Part shown: piece after piece, positions 34,400 to 42,953 of the stretch
Position numbering within the stretch: the first letter of the stretch is position 1
Layout of the letters: the number at the start of each line of letters is the position of its first letter
Assembly: GCA_905612515.1 (NCBI GenBank)
Contig: CAJQSI010000016.1
Coordinates: 27,695-91,694, forward strand
Direction: 5' to 3'
Length of the DNA: 64,000 nt
Origin: an uncultured Opitutales bacterium
GTDB taxonomy: Bacteria; Verrucomicrobiota; Verrucomicrobiia; Opitutales; Seribacteraceae
Made by a program: the position numbers and the translations under genes
Notes under the pieces: generated by a model
Database searches by the model: none
Seen by the model: the letters and a program-made list of their open reading frames with translations, nothing else
Told to the model about the DNA's origin: nothing

Positions 34400-37300
34400 T
34401 TGGAGAATGGTGTCCTTACTCCCTTGATCATTTCTTCTAGTGACGATTCATTGCATAAGGTGATACTTGCTGCATTTGTCCTGATTTTCTTTCTCCCGGT
34501 TGTATTGACCGCCGGAGACTGGCCCACGCATGCCCACGACAACCAGCGTAGCAGCGTAACGGACGAGCAATTATCCCCTCCCCTTTCGCTCCAGTGGGCC
34601 TACGAACCCTCTTTTCCACCGGCCAAAGGTTGGCCACGCAACGTCGACGGCTACGGCGCCCACAAAAACTCCAGCAACGTGAACTACGACGACGCCTATC
34701 GGGTCGTCGCCGCAGGGAAGATCGCCATCTTCAGCGCCTCGGGAGAAAATCGGGTCTACGCCATAGACAGCGAGCGCGGCGAAACCCTTTGGACCCTCGA
34801 GCTCGAGGGCGCTCCACGGTTGGCACCCACCATATGGAAGAATCAAGTCTATCTGGGTGCCGACGACGGGCGAGTCCACTGCCTCGACTTGAAGACCGGT
34901 CAAACGATCTGGCGTTTCGAGGCCACTCCCGCTAAGCGGCGAATGCTGGGCTTGGGACGTTTTGGATCGGCTTGGCCCGTTCGAGCCGGGGTCATGATCG
35001 AGGAAGGCGTGGCCTATTTCACCGCCGGCCTCTTTCCCGGGGAGGGAATCTTTCTCTACGCGCTCGATGCCGAAACAGGCAAACTGAGTTATCGCAGGTC
35101 ACTGACGGGAACCGGAAACAATGGGCCCAGTCCGCAAGGCTACCCGCTCAGCGATGGCCACAGCCTCTATTTAACGAGCCGCATGGCCCCCACCCGCATC
35201 GACTTGGCGGAGGGTAAGGAGTTGCCCTTTGCGACACCTTTTCCCGAAGTCGAGAAATCACACCAGTACCGCTTCTACAATGGCGGTACCTATGCCCAGA
35301 TCTGGAAAGGACAAATCGTCTACGGCCAAGCCGCCCTGCTTGCCTACGACCCGCAAAAGACTTGGAAGGACAAATACGGGCGCGAACAGTTTGGCGAACT
35401 GACCTTCAACTGGTTCAACGCCCGCCGAGCCATATTTCGTGAGGACATGGCATGGATAGCCACCGACCATCATCTGTTGGCCGTCAAGCAGGACAAGTTG
35501 CCCGAATTGGCCAAGACCCTCTGCCGGGAATTTGAGGAAGCCTACAAGGAACATCGGGTCGCCTCGGTCGAGTCGAGCTTGGCCAAGATCAAGGAAGTCG
35601 GTGCCGACACGGCGCAAGCCAAGGCAATCCGGGAAGGCACTCTGCGCTGGTCTTTGGAAGGGTACCAAAAGAAGTGGCCTCCTGTCCGCGACGCCCTGTT
35701 CGAGAAGTTCGCCGCCCAGTGCAAATGGATGACGCTCCTGAAGGCCAACGAGGCGATGGCAATGGCCGGTGTGGTGGTGTACGTCGGCGGAGAGGACCGG
35801 GTGATCGCCTTGGATTCGAGCAACGGGAAGAAATTGTGGGAGGAAAAGACCGACAGCCGGGTACGTGGGCTGGCCATCGCCAACGGCAGGCTCTATGTCA
35901 GCACAATCGACGGCATGGTCCGCTGCTTTGGTGAAGGCAAGGGAAACGGAAAGATCCTAGCCAGTCACCCGCCGGCAAACTCCTTGGATCCCAAGACCGT
36001 GAAGCTTGCCGAAGCCATTTTGGCCACCACCCGAGCCGATCAAGGCTATTGCTTGGTCGTTGGCGGGGGAGACGGTCGCCTCGCCACCGCCTTGGCGGAG
36101 CGCTCGAGACTAATCGTCGAGGTCATCGACGAAGATGCCAAGAAAATCGCAGAAGGTCGACAGTTCCTGCTCGGACACAAGCTCCACGGCGGTCGCGTAA
36201 ACCTTGTGCAAGGAATAGCTCAACAACTGCCCTACCCTCCCTATAATTTCAACTTGGTGATCGACTTGCACTCCGGCACAGGGGCACAAGCCGCAAAGGC
36301 CTCCGAGCTAGCCCGTGTGACCCGACCCCTTGGAGGAGCCCTCGTTTTGGAAGAACAAGTCAAGAAGCCACCCAAGGAACTTCAGCAAATGATCCAGTCC
36401 AAGGAACTGGAGACGGTTTCGGCAAACGGTTTGTTGGTTCTGCGTCGGGGAAAGATACCGGGCAGCGCCAACTGGTCGCACAACTACGCGACCGCAGGCA
36501 ACACCTACTGCAGCGAGGACCAAGCGGTGAAAGGACCTTTCGGCATCCTCTGGTATGGTGAACCGGGGCCACGCCAACGGGTCGACCGGCACGCCCGCGG
36601 ACCCGTGCCACTGGTAATTGACGGAATCGTCTTTCTCACCGGGTACGACTTGGTTATGGCCTACGACGTCTACAACGGCACGAAGTATTGGGAACGTTGG
36701 ATTCCCGGCATCACCCGACTGGACCTGCCCGCAGGCACCTCCAATCTCGTCGCTGACTCCCAAAGCCTATTCGTCGTGGCCGACAACAAGCGCTGCCTCC
36801 GCCTCGACCGCTTAACGGGGAAAACCTTGCAAACCTACGAAGCTCCGCAGGTTGACGGGAAACCAGGAAACTGGGGCTGGATCGCCCGGTTCGGAGAGAT
36901 TCTGCTGGGCAGTCATTCCGCTTACGACACCAGGAGAAAACGGGCCATGACAAACCTCGCCGATGGACTCTTCGCGATCAATCCACAGACTAGCCAAACC
37001 CTGTGGACGTATCGCGGTAGCGGCATCGAGCACGACGGGATCGCAGTGGATGACGGTCGCGTTCTACTGGTCGACCGGGACATCGACGAAGAGGGAAAAA
37101 AGGCGGCCTTGGCCAACAGGATAGTCGATGACTCGGTGAAAGACCGCTCCCTCGACCGACGCGGCAAACCAGTGGAACCCGACTTGGGCAAACTGGTCTC
37201 CTTGAATCTCGAGACAGGCAAACCGCTATGGTCCAAGCCCTTTGATTTCTCCGACCTCACGGTGGACGACCGAGTGATTGGTCAACGCTCCGGTATCGCC

Positions 37301-38401
37301 TGCTTGCTCAAGGACGGGATCGTGGTGGTGGCAGGCATTGGCAGCATCGGTCATCCCTACCAACAGTACCGCAAGGGAGAATTCGCCCGGCGAGCCCTCT
37401 ACGCATTCCGCACTATAGACGGTAAACTGCTCTGGAGTGGACGACGCAACTACCGGAAGCGTCCGATCATCGTGGGCGATAAAGTGTTCGCCGAACCTCA
37501 TGCATGGAATCTACTCACCGGCAAAACAGTCAAATCCCAAAATCCCCTGACCGGCGAAACAACCCCCCTCAATTACCTGCGGGGCTACTCGGGTTGCGAT
37601 CACTTGCTGGCCTCCGCATCCAGCCTCTTCGGCAACGCGAACTCCGGTGGCTTCGCTCACTACAATTTGGATGAGCAGGCTGGGTACGTTCCCTTGGGCG
37701 GCATGGCCTTGGCCTGCAACACCGGAGCGGTCCCGGCCAACGGTGTATTCGTGGCCCCGGAGGGACGTTCGGGATGCACCTGCAGTTTCGATATCCAAAC
37801 CTCGGTAGTTCTCTACCCTTGGCCCAAGTCCCAAACTTGGGGATTCGGAGCCCGTGGGGTCCAGCCACAGAAAATGTTGCCGGTCAAGCAGGTCGCGGTG
37901 AACCTGGGTGCTCCGGGATTTCGTACCGACGGTGCGGGCCAATTATGGATACCTTATGCCGGGCAAACCAACATGGCCGGCGCCTTCAGCAAATGGATTC
38001 CCAAGTACAAGCATACCCCTGCCATGTTCTCCTATCTGAGACCTGAAACCGATCGAATCACAGGCACGGATAGGTCTTGGATATTCAGTTCCGCCTACCA
38101 TGGCGAAAAGGAACTGGAGTTTGAGATGCTAGGGACAGGCAGCGCGAAATATACGGTCAGGCTCTACTTCGTGGAACTCGACGACATCCAGTCGGGTGAC
38201 CGGGTATTCGACGTTTCCCTGCAAGGCAAACCGGTACTCGATGAATTCGACGTGATCGCCGAATCAGGAGGTCGGCGAAGGAGCTTGATCAAGACCTTCC
38301 CAAGCGTGACCGTTGACCGCAGAATCCGGATCGGGTTGAAGAGCCACGGGAAATTGCCCCCGACGCTAAGTGGGTTCAAGGCGAAGCGGCAACCCCAGTG
38401 A
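34400..38401 (+). CDS. Giant PQQ-like propeller protein with embedded methyltransferase-like domain
   Basis: About 1333 residues. No ATG is available: TTG at 34400 opens the frame, and TTG at 34451 would give a cleaner signal peptide (HKVILAAFVLIFFLPVVLTA). Order of parts: propeller blades (about residues 40-520; LDLKTGQTIWRFE, LDSSNGKKLWEEK); a class I methyltransferase-like Rossmann domain (about 535-680), with VVGGGDGRLA as the SAM-binding glycine loop, VIDEDAK as the acidic strand and LARVTRPLGGALVL late; a second propeller (about 685-1220); and a malectin-like beta domain (about 1225-1333; YTVRLYFVELD). Whether an exported protein could use SAM is doubtful, so the Rossmann domain may bind another ligand. 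Confidence 0.87.
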   Translation: MENGVLTPLIISSSDDSLHKVILAAFVLIFFLPVVLTAGDWPTHAHDNQRSSVTDEQLSPPLSLQWAYEPSFPPAKGWPRNVDGYGAHKNSSNVNYDDAYRVVAAGKIAIFSASGENRVYAIDSERGETLWTLELEGAPRLAPTIWKNQVYLGADDGRVHCLDLKTGQTIWRFEATPAKRRMLGLGRFGSAWPVRAGVMIEEGVAYFTAGLFPGEGIFLYALDAETGKLSYRRSLTGTGNNGPSPQGYPLSDGHSLYLTSRMAPTRIDLAEGKELPFATPFPEVEKSHQYRFYNGGTYAQIWKGQIVYGQAALLAYDPQKTWKDKYGREQFGELTFNWFNARRAIFREDMAWIATDHHLLAVKQDKLPELAKTLCREFEEAYKEHRVASVESSLAKIKEVGADTAQAKAIREGTLRWSLEGYQKKWPPVRDALFEKFAAQCKWMTLLKANEAMAMAGVVVYVGGEDRVIALDSSNGKKLWEEKTDSRVRGLAIANGRLYVSTIDGMVRCFGEGKGNGKILASHPPANSLDPKTVKLAEAILATTRADQGYCLVVGGGDGRLATALAERSRLIVEVIDEDAKKIAEGRQFLLGHKLHGGRVNLVQGIAQQLPYPPYNFNLVIDLHSGTGAQAAKASELARVTRPLGGALVLEEQVKKPPKELQQMIQSKELETVSANGLLVLRRGKIPGSANWSHNYATAGNTYCSEDQAVKGPFGILWYGEPGPRQRVDRHARGPVPLVIDGIVFLTGYDLVMAYDVYNGTKYWERWIPGITRLDLPAGTSNLVADSQSLFVVADNKRCLRLDRLTGKTLQTYEAPQVDGKPGNWGWIARFGEILLGSHSAYDTRRKRAMTNLADGLFAINPQTSQTLWTYRGSGIEHDGIAVDDGRVLLVDRDIDEEGKKAALANRIVDDSVKDRSLDRRGKPVEPDLGKLVSLNLETGKPLWSKPFDFSDLTVDDRVIGQRSGIACLLKDGIVVVAGIGSIGHPYQQYRKGEFARRALYAFRTIDGKLLWSGRRNYRKRPIIVGDKVFAEPHAWNLLTGKTVKSQNPLTGETTPLNYLRGYSGCDHLLASASSLFGNANSGGFAHYNLDEQAGYVPLGGMALACNTGAVPANGVFVAPEGRSGCTCSFDIQTSVVLYPWPKSQTWGFGARGVQPQKMLPVKQVAVNLGAPGFRTDGAGQLWIPYAGQTNMAGAFSKWIPKYKHTPAMFSYLRPETDRITGTDRSWIFSSAYHGEKELEFEMLGTGSAKYTVRLYFVELDDIQSGDRVFDVSLQGKPVLDEFDVIAESGGRRRSLIKTFPSVTVDRRIRIGLKSHGKLPPTLSGFKAKRQPQ

Positions 38402-38421
38402 GTTCATTCCAATAAACACAG

Positions 38422-39148
38422 ATGAAGCAAACGGCAATTATTCTGACCCTCTTGTTCCCAGTCCTGTTAACCGCTGAAGACTGGCCTGGTTATCGCGGAT
38501 CGACCGGCATGGGCGTCATACAGGAAGAAACCAAGTTGCCCCTGCGCTGCAAGGCATCGACCCAAACAACGGCGAGGTGATTTGGTCCTGCAAATGGGGG
38601 CGTGGCATTTGGCCGGTTGCCTCCCCGGTGATGGCCAAGGGTTTGGTTTACTGCATGGGGGGGGTCGTGGCGGACATCCCGGCTTGATCGTCGATCCCGG
38701 AGGTACAGGCGACATCACGGCCACCCATCTGAAAACAAAGCTAGGACCGGCTCCGTCCGGACTCGGTTCGCCGGTGGCATACGGCGACCTGGTGTTTCGC
38801 ATGAACCAACCCGGAGTGTTGCTATGCGTCAGGATCACCAGCGGCGAGGAATTATTCAAGGAACGCCTGCCTCAGGGAATCGATCCGGCGATCAACCCGG
38901 CGATCACCTCGGACGGACTCATCTTCATTGCCTCAGCAGAGAAAACGCTGGTTGTTCGAGCGGCGGAGAAGTTCGAACTGCTCGCTGAATCGAATCTCGG
39001 TGATGCCTCTCACGCCTCGGCAGCCGTCTCCGAAGGGAAACTTATCTTGAAGGGCAAAAATACTTGTGGTGTGTCGGAAAAGGCAATGTTCGTTGAAAAT
39101 GTGAACTCATACTCGCAATCAGCTTGCCCTAGGCGGCGCCCAGAGTAA
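38422..39148 (+). pseudogene. Broken PQQ-like beta-propeller gene
   Basis: Starts with a good signal peptide and family opening (MKQTAIILTLLFPVLLTAEDWPGYRG), but that frame ends at 38580. The family sequence resumes in the next frame (GIDPNNGEVIWS), then shifts again at an eight-G run (38647-38654; removing one G restores MGGRGGHPGLIVDP), then continues as VDPGGTGDITATHLK to the 3' end. About 170 residues of the expected middle are missing near 38545. A further shift in the A-run near 39056 separates LILKGK from the expected ending KYLWCVGK. At least three lesions make this a pseudogene, unless assembly errors explain the homopolymer shifts. Confidence 0.8.
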
Positions 39149-39163
39149 ATTTCTTCCAAGAAA

Positions 39164-42100
39164 GTGAATCGTACGCAACTCCTGTTTCTTGTCCATGGTC
39201 TTCTTGGCTTTGCTCTGCATGGCATTGCTGAGGATGTGCTTCACCAGTGGACGGACCTCAAAGGGAGAACCATAACGGCTAGATTCGTCAAGACCGACGA
39301 CAATGCGGTCACGGTCAGGCTTCAGGGAACACAATCAATGATTCGATCGACGGATCTTAGTCCGCAGTCGCAGGCTAAACTTCGTACGATTCTTTTCATC
39401 GGGACACCCGATGACGTCCTCCTGTCCTTGCGTGCTGGACAGGGTGCAAAAAAGGAAGAACGAAACGACTTTTTCGACTGGACAGATAAAAAAGGCCGCG
39501 CCATTCGGGCAAGAATAGTCAAGTCCGTCGGGGACAACCTGACGGTCGAACTGGAAGGAGCCATACACGAGCTACCCCTTGCCCAGTTGAATGCAGAAAG
39601 TCAAAAACTGGCTCAGTCTCTTGCCGAAGAATCCAGCAGACCCGGACCACAGGCGGTGGTCGGAAAAGACGAACCGCAGGAATGGAAGGATGTGAACGGC
39701 AGAGCCATTCGAGCCCGCTTCATAAAGCTCGTGAGTGAAACCCTCACCATCGAGATGAATGGCCAACCCTTCGATCTTCCAATCGCCAGTCTAAGCCCCG
39801 ATTCGCAAGCATTGGCCAGGCAACTCGCCAGCGATGTAAAACCGCCGCCCGACAAGACCCCACAGGAAAAGCCCGTAGACGAGCAAATCGCCAAGGCGAT
39901 GAAAAACGGCCCGCCCGACCAAGCGGAAATCACTCTCGCACTGAACCAAGCCTTGGAATATTTCCGGACTTTGGCCGCCAAGGACGAGGAAGGATTGTTC
40001 TACCCGCCCATACGCCGGCGCAAGGTCATCGGCTACTCCGACAAGAAAGTGATGTACCGCAAAATCGTCGTGCAGATTCCCGTTCACGAATGGACAACGA
40101 TAACCAAAGAAGTCGTTCGTAACGTGAAGGTGGGTGATTCGGGTGCCGTAACCGTGAAAAAAAAGGTGAAAGTGCCGGTTCGGATACGCGGTAAACAAAC
40201 TGGCACGAGGCCCCAAAACCGGCTCGTCCGCGATAAAAATGGCACGATCGAAAGAATCCACAAGGTGGCGAAGTACGGCCCGGGCGGTACGGTTGAATGG
40301 AAGTCGGGGCAATTGGGACAAAACGCCTTGGTTATTTATGCCCTCATCAAGTCGGGTGTAGATCCATTCGACGAACTGATCTCCCGCCCCTTGGAGACCT
40401 TCAGTTACCTCTACAACACCTTTGGTCTTCCAGACTCAACCTGGGACCTTGCTTGGTCCATTTGCGCCTTCGCAAGCTCCGGACAGGAAGAGCATCGCGA
40501 ACTCGCCTCTCAAATGGCCGCCAAGTTGGCGGGTGCGCAGGTGAAGTCAGGACAAGCCGCCGGATTATGGGGCCCCGTGGGGTTGGACACCGAATTGCTC
40601 GGGGCCATTCTTTCGGCGAATGCCGACACTGGCGCCGAATACCTGCGTTTCAAAGAAAAGTTCGATGAGAAAAAGAAGGAGTACGACGAGAACAAGATGA
40701 AGGAAGCCCTCGAACTCATTCGCCGAACGAACAACCTCAAGGGCCGCTACACCATGATGGCGAAAGACAGCAGTGTCTATTTCAGTGTGATTTTGAAAGA
40801 CAAAGGGTTCTCGGAAACAGCCGGCCAAGTTTTCAACCTCATCGCCTTCCCGCTCTATCTCTACAACCAAACCACAGTGGACTTGGAAACCACTGCATTG
40901 GTCCTGCATGCCTTGAGCGTCGCTTCAACGAAGGGCGTCCTACCAGAGGAAACGACAACCCTTCGCCCCAAGGGAAGTCGCCAAACCTTGGGAAAATCTC
41001 GTACCCTTCCCCAAGTCCTCGTGAGCGCGGCGAACGCCATAGCCAAGGGCCAATTCAAGGACGGAAGCTTCCACCAATTGAACTTCCACCAACCCGTCAA
41101 TGATTTCGACAAAAGTCTCCTCATCCGAGGCGTCCCAGCCGATCCCTCCACCTTTCCGAAACTGGAGTCTCCCACCACCATTGCTGACACCGCCCATGGC
41201 TTTGCCGCCCTCCATGCCTTCGCCGCCATCGCCGGCGAACAAGCCGCTTCTCGTTATGCCCGAAACTTCCAAGCCGCAACCGCCCGGGTTGAGAAAGACC
41301 TGCCCACAGCACTATTCGTCGACCGAAAGCAAACCGCATCTTCTTCCACCTTCGGGCCCTACGACCTCGCCTTTAACGTGTTTGCCCAAAAGCCTTCCGA
41401 TGCCTTGGCCAAGCTAACCGCTCCCGTGACCCGCTTCCTCGTCGACGGGCAACGCCCGGACGGTTCTTGGCGGAACACAAACAAGGTCCAGTCTTTGCTC
41501 AGTTCTTCCATGCGGGCAAGAAGCAAAGTCATCCCCGCATACGGGAAAGGATTCGACTGGGCCCAAGCTTTCGCCCTGCCTGCCAGTTGGAACAATTCCT
41601 ACTATCGCATATGGCCAGGAATCGTACCTACTTCCTATGCCATGCTCGCGCTCAGCCAAGCCATGGAATACGCCCCGGAACCAAAAGAGGTCTCCACAAC
41701 CGAGGAATCCTTGCCCCAGGACGAAATTCCACCGACGGAAAAGCAAGATCCTCCCGACCCCAAACCCGCTCCTCAATCCTTTCTCAAGCCAGCCCCGAAC
41801 TCGCCCGACGAGCCTCTGGCTAAGCGGATGTCCGTGGCCAAGGGCGTAGACTTCATCGACCGTGCCTCGCTTCATTGGCAAAGCTCCCGCAAGTGTGTCA
41901 CCTGTCACACAAACTGCGCCTACCTCATGGTAAGGGCACGACTTGAAGCCGATCTCGCACCGTACAATTCCGTCCGCACGTTTTTCGAGCAATATGTCGA
42001 TGGCTGGTCGAAAGAGAAACCAGAGCCGCAAGGCATCGTTGTCACCGCCGCCGCCCTAGCTATAGACGACGCAAGTAAGGGCAAACTCACCCAAGTCACC

Positions 42101-42721
42101 CAAACCGCCTTCGATGAGGCTTGGGACATCCAGCGCGATGACGGCTCTTGGGATTGGCTCAAGTGCGGCTGGGGACCGTTCGAATCTGACGACCACTACG
42201 GAGTTACTCTCGCCGCTATCGCCGCCGCCAAGGCTCCAGACGACTACGCAAAAACCAACAAAGCCACTGCTGGCTTGGCCAAGCTGCGAAGCTGGCTCGA
42301 AAACCATCCGCCCCGCCTGCTACACCAAAAGGCCATGATGCTTTGGCTCGGCAAGGAGTTGCCTGAATGGGTGAAAAACGAGGACTGTCAGCGGTGGCAA
42401 AAAGAGCTGCTTGGCCTAGAGTTACCCGGAGGTGGATGGGCCACCGCTGGTTTGGGTGATTGGAAGCGGAAGGATGGTTCCGAGCAGACTCTCGACAAGG
42501 CGGACGGCTACGGTACGGGCTTCGTCATGTTTGCCCTACGGCAATCCGGCTTGCAGCCGAGCCATCCGGCGATCCGCCGAGGCATCGGTTGGCTGAAAAC
42601 CCACCAGCGTGAAAGTGGCCGGTGGTTTACTCGATCGCCCTACAAGGATGGCAGGCACTACATCAGTCACGCCGGGACGGCCTTTGCCCTGCTTGCGCTG
42701 GCCGAGTGCGGGGAACTGTAA
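39164..42721 (+). CDS. SHD1-repeat, alpha-toroid protein with CxxCH motif
   Basis: A 1185-residue exported protein beginning at GTG 39164 (leader MNRTQLLFLVHGLLGFALHG). Three SHD1-like repeats follow at about residues 28-74, 105-151 and 173-220, each of the form W-x-D-x-x-GR-x-I-x-AR. Two large helical regions then resemble prenyltransferase/squalene-cyclase alpha-alpha toroids: about 390-870 (interrupted by a charged coiled segment near 500-530) and 890-1185 (QRDDGSWDWLKCGWG, LPGGGWATAG). CVTCH at 911-915 is a c-type haem attachment motif. Proteins of the second type are known in Planctomycetota; catalysis is unproven. The gene sits between two remnants of one propeller gene. Confidence 0.87.
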   Translation: MNRTQLLFLVHGLLGFALHGIAEDVLHQWTDLKGRTITARFVKTDDNAVTVRLQGTQSMIRSTDLSPQSQAKLRTILFIGTPDDVLLSLRAGQGAKKEERNDFFDWTDKKGRAIRARIVKSVGDNLTVELEGAIHELPLAQLNAESQKLAQSLAEESSRPGPQAVVGKDEPQEWKDVNGRAIRARFIKLVSETLTIEMNGQPFDLPIASLSPDSQALARQLASDVKPPPDKTPQEKPVDEQIAKAMKNGPPDQAEITLALNQALEYFRTLAAKDEEGLFYPPIRRRKVIGYSDKKVMYRKIVVQIPVHEWTTITKEVVRNVKVGDSGAVTVKKKVKVPVRIRGKQTGTRPQNRLVRDKNGTIERIHKVAKYGPGGTVEWKSGQLGQNALVIYALIKSGVDPFDELISRPLETFSYLYNTFGLPDSTWDLAWSICAFASSGQEEHRELASQMAAKLAGAQVKSGQAAGLWGPVGLDTELLGAILSANADTGAEYLRFKEKFDEKKKEYDENKMKEALELIRRTNNLKGRYTMMAKDSSVYFSVILKDKGFSETAGQVFNLIAFPLYLYNQTTVDLETTALVLHALSVASTKGVLPEETTTLRPKGSRQTLGKSRTLPQVLVSAANAIAKGQFKDGSFHQLNFHQPVNDFDKSLLIRGVPADPSTFPKLESPTTIADTAHGFAALHAFAAIAGEQAASRYARNFQAATARVEKDLPTALFVDRKQTASSSTFGPYDLAFNVFAQKPSDALAKLTAPVTRFLVDGQRPDGSWRNTNKVQSLLSSSMRARSKVIPAYGKGFDWAQAFALPASWNNSYYRIWPGIVPTSYAMLALSQAMEYAPEPKEVSTTEESLPQDEIPPTEKQDPPDPKPAPQSFLKPAPNSPDEPLAKRMSVAKGVDFIDRASLHWQSSRKCVTCHTNCAYLMVRARLEADLAPYNSVRTFFEQYVDGWSKEKPEPQGIVVTAAALAIDDASKGKLTQVTQTAFDEAWDIQRDDGSWDWLKCGWGPFESDDHYGVTLAAIAAAKAPDDYAKTNKATAGLAKLRSWLENHPPRLLHQKAMMLWLGKELPEWVKNEDCQRWQKELLGLELPGGGWATAGLGDWKRKDGSEQTLDKADGYGTGFVMFALRQSGLQPSHPAIRRGIGWLKTHQRESGRWFTRSPYKDGRHYISHAGTAFALLALAECGEL

Positions 42722-42734
42722 AAAATTGAACGGG

Positions 42735-42925
42735 CACAACCTCATTTAAATGGCCTCTGCTGGAAAACTCTTGTCGGGCGTGCGGTTGAAAAATTCAAGG
42801 TGATACGTATGTCGCACCTCGGCGATGCCTCATGTGCCTAAACCGCCATCTTCAAAGGAAAACTCATCTTGAAGGGGAAAAGCATTTGTTGTGTATCGGC
42901 AAATGGCAGTTGCCAACGAATTTAA
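42735..42925 (+). pseudogene. 3' remnant of a PQQ-like propeller gene
   Basis: The gap between 42721 and 42954 contains sequence homologous to the last 180 bases of the pseudogene at 38422-39148. It reads RAVEKFKVIRMSHLGDAS where the other copy has RAAEKFELLAESNLGDAS, then LILKGK in both. Two in-frame stops interrupt it (TAA near 42747 and 42839). A shift in the same A-run as the other copy is needed to reach the expected ending (HLLCIGK). It is not expressed as a protein. Confidence 0.75.
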
Positions 42926-42953
42926 ACAGATGACACACTCTTAAACTTCCTCC

